64,000 nucleotides of DNA, taken from positions 38,666-102,665 of the forward strand of contig NZ_JAJFOW010000026.1 in assembly GCF_020731285.1 (NCBI RefSeq), in the 5' to 3' direction. This stretch comes from Cohnella baijiui (GTDB taxonomy: Bacteria > Bacillota > Bacilli > Paenibacillales > Paenibacillaceae). Within the stretch, counting starts at the first letter, position 1. Every line of letters begins with the position of its first letter. The translations under genes were made by a program, and so were the position numbers. The notes under the pieces are model-generated. The model was not told where the DNA came from, made no database searches, and saw nothing but the letters and a program-made list of their open reading frames with translations. Below, piece by piece: positions 16,060 through 24,816 of the stretch.

Positions 16060-16839
16060 TTGGTCGACCTGCATAGTCACATTTTGCCCGGGATGGACGA
16101 CGGACCTGCGTCCCTGGAGATGAGCCTCGAAATGGCCCGCATGGCCGTTCGCGAGGGGATCGAGGTCGTCTATGCGACGCCCCATCATCTGCTGCCCCCT
16201 TACGACAACGAACGGTCAACGGTCGTGAAGGCGGTCGCCAGACTGTCCGAAGCGCTCCGGGCGGCAAAAATTCCGCTCCAGGTCCGTGCGGGCCAGGAAA
16301 TCCGGATGACGCCGGAATGGCTGCGCGAAGCTTATGAAGGCAAGTTGCTGCCCCTGTCCGGCACCACCTACACGCTCATCGAACTGCCCTCCGCCGGCAT
16401 TCCTGAGCATCTACCCCACGCGATACACGAGATGGGCGTCCTCGGCTGGCGGCCAATCATCGCGCATCCGGAGCGGAATCGCGAAATCGCGAAGCATCCG
16501 GAGCGGCTTCTTCCGTTTGTGGAAGCCGGAGCCCTATGCCAGCTCACCTCGCATTCCCTGACCGGGAGATTCGGGAAGGAGACGCAGACCGCGGCCTTGA
16601 CGCTGTGCAAGCGGGGCTACATCCACTTGGTCGCCTCGGATGCGCACGACTGCGAGCGAAGGCCGTTCGAGCTGAGAGTGGCGTACGAGATGCTCGAAGC
16701 CAAATTCGGCAGCGTGTTCGTTCAGCGGCTCCAGCGGAACGCGAAGTTGATCGCGGCCGGCAAACAAGCGGAGGCTGCGGCGGTTGTCCGCAGGCGGACG
16801 GTGTCGAGCGTCGTCAGGCGTTGGGTGAAAGGCCGCTAA
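16060..16839 (+). CDS. ywqE: CpsB/YwqE-type PHP tyrosine-protein phosphatase
   Basis: This manganese-dependent protein-tyrosine phosphatase dephosphorylates the BY-kinase encoded two genes downstream and so tunes polysaccharide assembly. The N-terminal metal motif DLHSHILPGMDDGP (D3, H5, H7) and later YATPHH, IAHPERN and ASDAHD blocks supply the PHP trinuclear site. The length of 259 aa is typical. The start is TTG at 16060, with GGGGAG about 7 nt upstream. It is the first gene of a 17-gene co-directional locus ending at 34346. Confidence 0.93.
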   Translation: MVDLHSHILPGMDDGPASLEMSLEMARMAVREGIEVVYATPHHLLPPYDNERSTVVKAVARLSEALRAAKIPLQVRAGQEIRMTPEWLREAYEGKLLPLSGTTYTLIELPSAGIPEHLPHAIHEMGVLGWRPIIAHPERNREIAKHPERLLPFVEAGALCQLTSHSLTGRFGKETQTAALTLCKRGYIHLVASDAHDCERRPFELRVAYEMLEAKFGSVFVQRLQRNAKLIAAGKQAEAAAVVRRRTVSSVVRRWVKGR

Positions 16840-16954
16840 TGATTCGGAAAATTCGGAATTATAAAACAGAAAGAAGGGGGCGATGTTCCGCCGTTCTTGC
16901 GGATGGAACCGAACGCAAAACACATCAACCTCACACCAAGAGACGGGAGGCCGA

Positions 16955-17707
16955 ATGGTGAATGTAGATCTGGATTTGAAACAGGTGCTGTCTCTGATGC
17001 GCAAGCGCTGGTGGCTGATCGCGGTCATCACCTTGCTCGGGACCTCGGCCGTCGGCGTTTATAGCGCCTTTTTCTTGAAGCCGGTTTATCAGGCGTCGAC
17101 CAAGCTGATTGTCAATTCGGCATCGGATCTCAGCGGTTTCAAGCTCGATCTGAATCTGATCAACTCGAATATTAGCCTGATCAGCACGTACAAAGAGATC
17201 ATCCGCACGCCGGCGATCATGGATCTCGTCTCCGAGCACCCGGAACTCGGCGTCACCTCGGACGAGCTGATCCGCAACATCGGCTTCAGCTCCGTGAACG
17301 GTACGCAGGTCGTTACGCTCACCTACCCGGATCACGACTACAAGAAAGCGGCGCGAATCGTGAACGAAGTGTCGGTCGTCTTTCAGGAGGAAATCCCGAA
17401 CATCATGAAAGTCGACAACGTGTATCTGCTGAACAAGGCGGACGAGGACAAGCAGCCGGCGCCCTTCAAGCCCAACAAAAAGCTGCACACGGCGGCTGGC
17501 TTCGTCCTTTTCCTCCTGATCGGCATCGGTACGGTTCTGCTTCTGGATTTCTTCGACGATTCGCTGAAAACCGAAGCGGACGTGACGGCTGTGCTCGGAC
17601 TGCCGACCTTGATCGTCATCCCGAAAATGAAGGGGATGCACGAGCAGTCGCCAAATCCGCCGCCGGACGCTTCCAAAGTCGCGAAAGACAACAAGAAAGC
17701 GGGGTGA
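16955..17707 (+). CDS. ywqC: Wzz/YwqC-type chain-length regulator and kinase activator
   Basis: This 250-residue membrane protein has two transmembrane segments (about residues 19-41 and 178-198) flanking an extracytoplasmic domain, the Wzz layout. The Pro-containing APFKPNKKLHTA before the second segment is characteristic. In Gram-positives the short cytoplasmic tail activates the separate BY-kinase, which is the next gene, 4 bp away. Start ATG at 16955 is preceded by GGGAGG. The upstream in-frame start at 16883 lacks such a site and would add a non-membrane leader. Role: control of exopolysaccharide chain length and export. Confidence 0.92.
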   Translation: MVNVDLDLKQVLSLMRKRWWLIAVITLLGTSAVGVYSAFFLKPVYQASTKLIVNSASDLSGFKLDLNLINSNISLISTYKEIIRTPAIMDLVSEHPELGVTSDELIRNIGFSSVNGTQVVTLTYPDHDYKKAARIVNEVSVVFQEEIPNIMKVDNVYLLNKADEDKQPAPFKPNKKLHTAAGFVLFLLIGIGTVLLLDFFDDSLKTEADVTAVLGLPTLIVIPKMKGMHEQSPNPPPDASKVAKDNKKAG

Positions 17708-17711
17708 GGGG

Positions 17712-18392
17712 ATGTCAAGGCTCGTGGAAAGCCGCAAACGCATCATCACCGATCGGCAGCCCAAATCGCCGATCGCCGAAGCTTACCGGACGCTTCGCAC
17801 GAACTTGCAGTATTCGGGGTTGGATGAACCGATCCGCACGCTCATGGTGACGTCGGCCACGCCGGAGGAAGGCAAGTCGACGACGATCAACAACCTCGCC
17901 GTGGCGTACGCGCAGGGAGACAGCAAGGTATTGCTGATCGATGCGGACATGCGCAAATCGACGGCGCACTTCGCCTTCGGCCTTTCCAACCGGCACGGCC
18001 TGAGCAGCTTGCTGTCCGGACAGTGCGAACTGCTCGACGCGGTTCAGCAGACGCATGTGCACAATCTCTCGGTGATCACCTCGGGCGCCACGCCGCCGAA
18101 TCCGGCGGAGATGCTCGCATCGCGGAAAATGGACAAGCTCATCGCGGATCTGCGCGAGCGCTACGATCTGATTCTGATCGATACGCCGCCCGTGCTCGCC
18201 GTGAGCGACGCTCAGATCGTGTCGACGAAGTGCGAGGGCGTGCTGCTCGTCGTCAAAGCCGGAGAGCTGAAGCGCGGACCCGCGCTGCGGGCGAAGGAGC
18301 AGCTGAGCTTCGTGAACGCCAGGCTGCTGGGCGTCGTTCTCAATCAGGCGAAGGGCCCGGAAGCCGGAACGTACTACGACTACAACGCTTAA
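17712..18392 (+). CDS. ywqD: BY-type tyrosine-protein kinase (CpsD/EpsB/YwqD)
   Basis: This 226-residue cytoplasmic bacterial tyrosine kinase has Walker A TPEEGKST (50-57), Walker A' LLIDADMRK (74-82) and Walker B LILIDTPP. The C-terminal autophosphorylation cluster is short (YYDY, residues 221-224) but present. It would pair with the Wzz-like activator upstream, be reversed by the PHP phosphatase, and phosphorylate sugar enzymes such as Ugd, as known for the family. Confidence 0.94.
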   Translation: MSRLVESRKRIITDRQPKSPIAEAYRTLRTNLQYSGLDEPIRTLMVTSATPEEGKSTTINNLAVAYAQGDSKVLLIDADMRKSTAHFAFGLSNRHGLSSLLSGQCELLDAVQQTHVHNLSVITSGATPPNPAEMLASRKMDKLIADLRERYDLILIDTPPVLAVSDAQIVSTKCEGVLLVVKAGELKRGPALRAKEQLSFVNARLLGVVLNQAKGPEAGTYYDYNA

Positions 18393-18490
18393 CTGCACGC
18401 GAAGGTTGAAGACCAAGGGAGAGAGCAACGAAGCAAAAAGAGAAAAAGAAAAAGAAACGCCCGAAACGGGCTCCATAGGAGGGAAACTGC

Positions 18491-20323
18491 ATGCGCGTAT
18501 CCAAACGAGTGCCGATCTGGATCGGCCTCGATCTCGTATTTTTGTGGTTAAGCGTGTACCTGGCGTTCGTCGTTCATGACGGCGGATGGCTAAACGGGGA
18601 GACCGCCTACCTGGCCGTCATTTACGGTCTCGTACAGGCGCTGGCCGGCGTCGGGATCATGTACTTCTTCGGGCTCTACCGCCGCATCTGGCAGTACGCC
18701 AGCGTAGGCGAGTTGGCCGCGCTCGGCCAAGCCGCCCTCGTGAGCGGCGCCGCCGGCTACCTGGCCGCAACGGCTGCGATGGGCCAGGTAATTCCGTTGT
18801 TCGCGCCGGTGCAGAGCTTCATGTCGGCGCTTCTGCTGCTCGGCGGCAGCCGGTTCCTGTGGCGCCTCGTCTGCGACCGGTTCGGCGGCGAACGCGGCGG
18901 ACGGAGCGTAAACCGCAAGCGGACGCTGATCGTCGGCGCAGGCAACTGCGGGACGCTCTTCGCGAAGGAGCTGCAGATGAACGATTCGTACCAGGCGAAG
19001 CCGGTCGCCTTCGTCGACGACGATCCTTACAAGATCAAGCTCGAAGTGCTCGGCATCCCAGTACTCGGCGGACGGCAGGACATTCCGGCGATCGTCGCGG
19101 ACAAGAACATCGAGGAAATCATCATCGCGATGCCGTCCGCCTCGAAGACGCAGATCTCCGAGATCGTGAAGATCTGCAAGCATACGAAGGCGCGCCTCAA
19201 AATCGTGCCGAACCTGCAGGATCTGATCCACGGCAAGACGGCGGCGCATCAGATCCGGGACGTCTCCGTCGAAGACCTGCTCGGCCGAGAGCCGATCCGC
19301 ACCGACCTGAAGGGCATCGCGGACTACGTCGCGGGCAAGGTTGTCCTCGTAACGGGGGCGGGCGGTTCCATCGGCTCGGAGCTGTGCCGGCAGATCGCGC
19401 CGTTCCAGCCCGACAAGCTGCTGCTGCTCGGGCATGGAGAGAACAGCATCTACACGATCGAGATGGAGATGCGGGCCGCGTTTCCGAAGCTGCCGATCGA
19501 AACGGTCATCGCGGACGTGCAGGACCGGACGCGGCTCGAAGAAGTGTTCCGCTGCATGAAGCCCCAGGTCGTCTTCCACGCCGCCGCGCACAAGCACGTG
19601 CCGCTCATGGAGCGCAACCCGTCGGAGGCGATCAAAAACAACGTATTCGGCACGAAAAACGTAGCGGACTGCGCAGACGCGTTCGGAGCGGAGCGATTCG
19701 TCCTCATTTCCTCCGACAAAGCCGTTAATCCGACGAGCGTCATGGGGACGACCAAGCGCATCGCGGAAATGTACATCCAAGGGCTCGACAAGCATAGCGA
19801 AACGAAATTCGTCGCCGTCCGGTTCGGCAACGTGCTCGGCAGCCGGGGCAGCGTCATCCCTCGCTTCAAACAGCAGATCGTCGGCGGCGGTCCGGTTACG
19901 GTCACGCACCCGGAGATGGTTCGCTACTTCATGACGATCCCCGAAGCGGTGCAGCTCGTCATCCAGGCCGGCGCTTTCGCACAGGGCGGGGAGATCTTCA
20001 TCCTCGACATGGGCAGCCCGGTGCGCATCTACGATCTGGCCGTCGATCTTATCCGCCTGTCCGGCTTCGAGCCCGGCGTCGACATCGAGATTACGTTCAG
20101 CGGCATCCGCGAAGGGGAAAAACTTTACGAAGAATTGCTCACGAAGGAGGAGGGGCTCACCTCGACCAAGCACGACCGGATTTACGTCGGCAAGCCGTCG
20201 CTCATTAACCGCTCCGAACTGGAATTCGAATTCCGGAGACTGGAGCGGGTGCTCGCCAAGGATCCCGAAGAGATCCGCAGCGTGCTGCAGCAGCTGGTGC
20301 CGACCTACCGGAACGTCTCTTAA
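18491..20323 (+). CDS. epsC: Membrane-bound UDP-GlcNAc 4,6-dehydratase (EpsC/PglF/WbpM type)
   Basis: The 610-residue large form has four N-terminal transmembrane helices (about residues 8-115), a cofactor-binding-like domain (LIVGAGNCGT), then the catalytic SDR domain starting VVLVTGAGGSIGSELCRQI. The active site shows M418xxxK422 in SVMGTTKR instead of the usual YxxxK, the Tyr-to-Met change typical of this dehydratase group. It would make UDP-4-keto-6-deoxy-GlcNAc, the first committed step to UDP-diNAc-bacillosamine. Partners are the aminotransferase at 29593 and the acetyltransferase at 28896. The GGAGGG ribosome binding site is clear. Confidence 0.93.
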   Translation: MRVSKRVPIWIGLDLVFLWLSVYLAFVVHDGGWLNGETAYLAVIYGLVQALAGVGIMYFFGLYRRIWQYASVGELAALGQAALVSGAAGYLAATAAMGQVIPLFAPVQSFMSALLLLGGSRFLWRLVCDRFGGERGGRSVNRKRTLIVGAGNCGTLFAKELQMNDSYQAKPVAFVDDDPYKIKLEVLGIPVLGGRQDIPAIVADKNIEEIIIAMPSASKTQISEIVKICKHTKARLKIVPNLQDLIHGKTAAHQIRDVSVEDLLGREPIRTDLKGIADYVAGKVVLVTGAGGSIGSELCRQIAPFQPDKLLLLGHGENSIYTIEMEMRAAFPKLPIETVIADVQDRTRLEEVFRCMKPQVVFHAAAHKHVPLMERNPSEAIKNNVFGTKNVADCADAFGAERFVLISSDKAVNPTSVMGTTKRIAEMYIQGLDKHSETKFVAVRFGNVLGSRGSVIPRFKQQIVGGGPVTVTHPEMVRYFMTIPEAVQLVIQAGAFAQGGEIFILDMGSPVRIYDLAVDLIRLSGFEPGVDIEITFSGIREGEKLYEELLTKEEGLTSTKHDRIYVGKPSLINRSELEFEFRRLERVLAKDPEEIRSVLQQLVPTYRNVS

Positions 20324-20359
20324 CCTGCGCCGAAGCGAAAGAGGGGAATTGTTGATGTC

Positions 20360-21883
20360 ATGCAAGCCGTGAATGGAGCGGCCGCCGCTAGGTCCGCCAC
20401 AAATGCAAACACAATCGCAAACGATAACGCAGGCTCAAGCGCAACAGCCACCGAAAACGTTGCGGACGGCAGGAGCGCGGCAGTCCACGCAAGCGCGACT
20501 GCCGACGCGAGCACGGCTGCCGGCGCAAGCCCGTCGGCAGCAAGCGCGGCCGTCAAACCCGGCAACGCCGTAGCCCGCGTGCTGGCGCGCAAGGGAGGCA
20601 CCGCCTTCCTGCTGAACGCCTCGGGCATGGGTCTCGCGTTTCTGATGCAAGTCTGCCTGGCTCGCGAGCTGGGCGCGATCGGATACGGCCATTACGCCTA
20701 CGTGATGACCGTGATCACGTTTCTGGTGTTTCCGGCGAAGCTCGGCTTCGATATGACGATCGTGCGCTACGTTTCCGCCTATCGGGCGGACGAGCGCTGG
20801 GGCGAGATCAAGGGGATGCTCCGGTTCGCGAACCGCTGGTCCTTCTCCCTCTCGCTCGCCGTCGTCGCCGTCGGATTCGGGGTTTTGCAGCTATACGCGA
20901 AGACGATGGAGCCGGACCTGTACGCGACCTTCCTCGTCGGACTCGGCTGCGTCCCGTTCCTGGCGCTCGCGCTGCTTCGGCAGAGCGCGCTTCAGGCGCT
21001 GAACGAGGTGCTGTTCGCGCAGATGCCGGAGAAGATCATCCGGCCCGTGCTGCTCGTCGCCTGTCTGTACGCCGTCGTATGGATCTCGGGTCGGGCCGGC
21101 AACGCGCCGCTCGCGATGGCGCTGTTCGGGCTCTCGCTGCTCCTCACCTACGCGCTGGGCGCGATGGTGCTGCGCCGCAAGACCGTCGCCCACATCCGGG
21201 GCGTCGAGCCGGTCGTCCATCCCCGCGAGTGGATGGGCACGTCCGTCTCGCTCATGATCAACGCGGGCATCTATCTCATCCTCGGACAGCTCAACGTGCT
21301 GATGACGGGGATGATGCACGGCACGTACGAGTCCGGCATCCTTTCCGCCGCCGTGCGGATCGCCGCGCTCGTCACGTTCGCGATGACCGCGATCAATATG
21401 ACCGCTGCGCCGCTCATGTCGGCCGCCTACGCGCAGAAGGACATGAAGCGGCTGCAGAGCGTATGCACCGCTTCCGGCGCGGCGGCGCTGGCGTTCGCGC
21501 TCGTCGTTCTGCTCGTGCTCGCGTTTTTCGGCCGGCCGATTCTTGGCATCTTCGGGCCTGAATTCCGAGAAGGCTACGTCCCGCTCCTCATCATGGCCGC
21601 CGGCCAATTCGTCAGCGCCCTCTGCGGGCAGACGGGCATGGTCATGACGATGACGGGTCATCAAAGCACGCTGACCAAGGCGCTGATCGTCTCGGCGATC
21701 CTGAACGCGGCGTTGAATCTCATCCTGATCCCGTCCTACGGGATGACGGGGGCGGCGATCGCCACGTTTGCGGGCGGCTCGTTCTGGCCTTTCGCGATGG
21801 TATTCGTCGTCCGCCGCAAGCTGGGCATCCAAACGAGCCTGCTTCAGGCCATCCTGAAACGGAACCGGGGGGAAGGGGAATGA
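20360..21883 (+). CDS. Polysaccharide flippase (Wzx-like, MOP superfamily) with Ala-rich N-terminal extension
   Basis: The 507-residue polytopic protein has about 12-14 hydrophobic segments from residue 78 on, beginning TAFLLNASGMGLAFLMQV, and is the likely exporter of undecaprenyl-linked repeat units. The first ~75 residues are low-complexity Ala/Ser/Thr/Asn and probably disordered, which is unusual for this family. The only well-placed start is ATG at 20360, with GAGGGG 13 nt upstream. The true start could be further in, near GTG or ATG codons after residue 70. The stop overlaps the next ATG by 4 bp. Confidence 0.88.
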   Translation: MQAVNGAAAARSATNANTIANDNAGSSATATENVADGRSAAVHASATADASTAAGASPSAASAAVKPGNAVARVLARKGGTAFLLNASGMGLAFLMQVCLARELGAIGYGHYAYVMTVITFLVFPAKLGFDMTIVRYVSAYRADERWGEIKGMLRFANRWSFSLSLAVVAVGFGVLQLYAKTMEPDLYATFLVGLGCVPFLALALLRQSALQALNEVLFAQMPEKIIRPVLLVACLYAVVWISGRAGNAPLAMALFGLSLLLTYALGAMVLRRKTVAHIRGVEPVVHPREWMGTSVSLMINAGIYLILGQLNVLMTGMMHGTYESGILSAAVRIAALVTFAMTAINMTAAPLMSAAYAQKDMKRLQSVCTASGAAALAFALVVLLVLAFFGRPILGIFGPEFREGYVPLLIMAAGQFVSALCGQTGMVMTMTGHQSTLTKALIVSAILNAALNLILIPSYGMTGAAIATFAGGSFWPFAMVFVVRRKLGIQTSLLQAILKRNRGEGE

Positions 21884-23007
21884 ACCGCAGAATCAAGGTG
21901 CTACACATCGTCGGCAAGATGCATCCGGGCGGCATCGAGACGCTGCTGATGAACATCTACCGGCATATCGACCGGTCGAAGTACGAATTCCACTTTGGCG
22001 TCCAGACGGAGGAAAAGGCGTTTTACGACGACGAGATCGCCGAGCTGGGCGGCAAAATCGTACGCCAGCCGCACCCGAAGGAAGGCCTGTGGGCGTATCG
22101 CCGGGCGCTAGTCGCCAACATTCGGGAGCACGGTCCTTACGACGCGATCCACAGCCATATTTTCGGCTTCAGCGGGTACGTGCTCAAGGTGGCCAAGGAG
22201 TTGGGCGTACCCGTGCGCATCAGCCACAGCCACAATACGCAGGACAGCCGCCGCACGAACTGGCTCCGCTCGCTCTACCGGGCGCATATGCGCCGACTGA
22301 TCCGCTCGCATGCAACGGGGATGCTCGGCTGCTCGAACGAAGCCTGCGAGTCGCTGTTCGGCGGAGACTGTTGGCGGGACGAGCGGGTGAAAGTATTCCC
22401 CAACGCGATCGACCCGGCGCCCTATGCGGCGCTGCAGACCAAGCGCTCCGCGCTGAAGTCGCGGCTCGATCTGCCGGACGATGCCGTCGCGATCGGTCAT
22501 ATCGGCCGCTTCAGCCCGCAGAAGAATCACGCCTTTTTGCTGGAGCGGTTCGCCGATTTCCGACGCGTGCGTCCCGAGGCGTACTTGATCCTGATCGGCG
22601 ACGGTCCGCTGCGCGCCCAGATCGAGGCCCAAGCGGCCGCCTTGGGGCTTGGCGACAGCGTCCGCTTCCTCGGCGTCCGCAAGGACGTGCCACAGCTGCT
22701 CGGCGCGTTGGACCTTTTTGTTCTCCCGTCGCTGTATGAGGGGCTCGGCATCGTGCTGATCGAGGCGCAGGCGGCGGGCGTTCCCTGCCTCGTCTCGGAC
22801 CGCGTGCCGCCCGCCGCGGATCTCGGCATCGGCCTCATGAAGCGCCTTTCCCTGACGGACGGCGCCGAGCGTTGGACCGATCTCATGCTGCGCCTGACCG
22901 GCGGGTCCGATTCCGTCGACTGGCCGTCGCGGCACCAGGCGCTGATGACGCACGGCTACGACATCGGACAAAGCGTCCAGCGGCTGGAGCGCATGTATGG
23001 AGGCTAA
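21880..23007 (+). CDS. GT4-family glycosyltransferase (exopolysaccharide)
   Basis: This 375-residue retaining GT-B glycosyltransferase has N-terminal KVLHIVGKMHPGGIETLLMNIYR and C-terminal donor-binding VLPSLYEGLGIVLIEAQAAGVPCL with the E-x7-E signature. GHIGRFSPQKNH is the usual interdomain block. It resembles EpsF-type enzymes. Acceptor and donor sugars cannot be read from sequence. It is translationally coupled to the flippase (ATGA overlap) and overlaps the next gene by 11 bp. Confidence 0.9.
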   Translation: MNRRIKVLHIVGKMHPGGIETLLMNIYRHIDRSKYEFHFGVQTEEKAFYDDEIAELGGKIVRQPHPKEGLWAYRRALVANIREHGPYDAIHSHIFGFSGYVLKVAKELGVPVRISHSHNTQDSRRTNWLRSLYRAHMRRLIRSHATGMLGCSNEACESLFGGDCWRDERVKVFPNAIDPAPYAALQTKRSALKSRLDLPDDAVAIGHIGRFSPQKNHAFLLERFADFRRVRPEAYLILIGDGPLRAQIEAQAAALGLGDSVRFLGVRKDVPQLLGALDLFVLPSLYEGLGIVLIEAQAAGVPCLVSDRVPPAADLGIGLMKRLSLTDGAERWTDLMLRLTGGSDSVDWPSRHQALMTHGYDIGQSVQRLERMYGG

Positions 23008-24253
23008 TCGCGCGCTTCACCGGCCGATCCTCGCCGTCATTTACGCGGCGCTCGCGCTGCTGGCCGCCTGCTGGCTGCTCCGCTGGGATACCGATGCCGG
23101 GATCGCGCTCTTTTTCGCTCTGCTGCTGCCGCTGCTCGGCCTCCTGCGCTGGCCGAACTCGCCGCGCCTGCTGTTCCTGGGCTTTGCCGTCATGGTCGGC
23201 GGCAAATTCGTCTACGCGCTGACGCAGGACCCGCTCAAGGGACCGGACGAGCGCAACTACTTCGCGCAGGTCGCCGCGTTCCAGGATCTCGGCTCCTTTT
23301 TCAACTACGCTTGGGAGCAGATCACGCAGAACGGCTTCAACGTTTCGGCGTACCCGATCTTCGGTCTGCTGTACATGCCGTTCTACAAAGGCGTCCAGCT
23401 CGAAGACCCGCTCGCCATCATCGTGTTCAACTCGCTCCTGCTGCTGCTGGTCGTGCACCAGACGTACATCCTGTGCCGGGACCACTTCCGTTTCCCGCTG
23501 CCGGCGCTGACGGAGACGAAGTTTCACGGCTGGACGGCGTTCGCCCTGTTCGTCAGCCCTTCCTTCATGTTCATGAGCTCGATCTTCGCGAAGGACGTGA
23601 CGAGCGTGCTGCTCGGCCTGCTTGGCGCGCTGCTCCTGCTTCGCCGGCGGTATGTGCTGTTCGTGGTGGTGATGCTTTACGCGACCGGCCTGCGGGACTA
23701 TGCCATCGTCTATACGCTCGGGTTCTACTTGCTGTTTCGAGGCCGGACAAAGACCGCGCTCGCCATGCTCGTGGGCTCGCTGGGGGCCGTCTTCCTGTTC
23801 GCGGGTCCTTCCGGGGTACTGAACGCCGGGCTGCTTGCCGTCTTCCTGTTTTTCAGCCCGAACCCGACGAACGTCGCCAACTGGGATGCGGCCGTGCTGT
23901 ACCGGACGCTCGAGGCGATCTGGATGTCGTTCACGCTTGTCGCGGCTGCGGCCGTCTACGTGAAAGCGCCGGAGACCAGGCGATTCTACCGGCTCGCGAT
24001 GATCGTTCTATTGACGTACGCCTGCACGTTGATCCTGGTCGGCTACGTCACGGTCGTGTCGCGCGATCTCGATTACGGCGTCGGCACGATCGGCGACAAC
24101 ATGGTGCGCAAAAAACTTCCGGTGCTTCCGGTGCTTTACGTGTTCAGCGCCTATACGATGATCTGGCTCGGAAAGCTCACGCGTCCGTTCCGGGCGGTCA
24201 AGGAGGTGAGAGGATGCGGGGAAGGGACAAATTCAGCCGTTTCAAGCCGCTAA
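22997..24253 (+). CDS. Polytopic membrane protein, candidate polymerase or GT-C enzyme
   Basis: The 418-residue protein has about 10 hydrophobic segments and no family I can name with certainty. A conserved-looking extracytoplasmic motif, KGPDERNYF (about residues 78-86), follows the second or third helix and recalls the acidic first-loop motif of GT-C glycosyltransferases. Position between the flippase and other glycosyltransferases, and the absence of any other candidate in the locus, suggest the repeat-unit polymerase (Wzy role). It overlaps both neighbours (11 bp upstream, 40 bp downstream). Confidence 0.75.
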   Translation: MEANRALHRPILAVIYAALALLAACWLLRWDTDAGIALFFALLLPLLGLLRWPNSPRLLFLGFAVMVGGKFVYALTQDPLKGPDERNYFAQVAAFQDLGSFFNYAWEQITQNGFNVSAYPIFGLLYMPFYKGVQLEDPLAIIVFNSLLLLLVVHQTYILCRDHFRFPLPALTETKFHGWTAFALFVSPSFMFMSSIFAKDVTSVLLGLLGALLLLRRRYVLFVVVMLYATGLRDYAIVYTLGFYLLFRGRTKTALAMLVGSLGAVFLFAGPSGVLNAGLLAVFLFFSPNPTNVANWDAAVLYRTLEAIWMSFTLVAAAAVYVKAPETRRFYRLAMIVLLTYACTLILVGYVTVVSRDLDYGVGTIGDNMVRKKLPVLPVLYVFSAYTMIWLGKLTRPFRAVKEVRGCGEGTNSAVSSR

Positions 24254-24816
24254 TCCGGGCGGCGACAGCGGCCCTGCGGCTGCTGCCGCGCCCCGTGCTC
24301 CGTTGGTTCTGGAGCTGGAGCGACGCGCTGCCCGGCCTGGCCGGCGCGACGCTGCGCTATTGTTTGCTGAAGCGGCTCGCCCGGCGCTGCGGGGACAATA
24401 TCATGATCGGTCCCGGCGTCGAGATCCGGTATCCCGAACGGCTGGTCGTCGGGGACAACGTCAGCATTCACCGCCAGTGCTATATCGACGCATACGGCGG
24501 CATCGAGATCGCAGACGACGTATCGATCGCGCACCAGTCGTCGCTCATCTCGTTCGAGCATACGTGGAACGACGAATCGCTGCCGATCCGGGACAATCCG
24601 CTCGTCACCGGCACGATCCGCATCCATGCCGACGTCTGGATCGGCTGCGGCTGCCGCATCCTGTCCGGCGTCGAAGTGCAGGGACGGTCCGTCGTCGCGG
24701 CGGGCTCGGTGGTCACCCGGACGGTGCCGGCGGGCACGGTCGTCGGCGGCGTGCCGGCGAAGCCGATCAAAAAAATACGAGAGGAGGGCGCTTATGAACG
24801 TTCTTTGGGCTCATGA
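24214..24816 (+). CDS. Left-handed beta-helix acyltransferase
   Basis: The 200-residue hexapeptide-repeat transferase begins ATG at 24214 behind a strong AGGAGGTG site inside the end of the previous gene. Hexapeptide strands run from about residue 55 to the C-terminus (GPGVEIRYPERLVVGDNVSI through VVAAGSVVTRTVPAGTVVGG, ending GVPAKPIKKI). The H-T-W loop near residue 113 matches the catalytic His position of maltose/colanic-acid-type O-acetyltransferases. It probably O-acetylates the glycan or an intermediate. A long open frame extends upstream but is only a shadow of the preceding gene. Confidence 0.85.
   Translation: MRGRDKFSRFKPLIRAATAALRLLPRPVLRWFWSWSDALPGLAGATLRYCLLKRLARRCGDNIMIGPGVEIRYPERLVVGDNVSIHRQCYIDAYGGIEIADDVSIAHQSSLISFEHTWNDESLPIRDNPLVTGTIRIHADVWIGCGCRILSGVEVQGRSVVAAGSVVTRTVPAGTVVGGVPAKPIKKIREEGAYERSLGS

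Noticed and set aside
18590..20365. Long minus-strand frame (591 codons) opposite the dehydratase gene
   Set aside because: High-GC antisense shadow; the plus strand encodes a full dehydratase with intact motifs.
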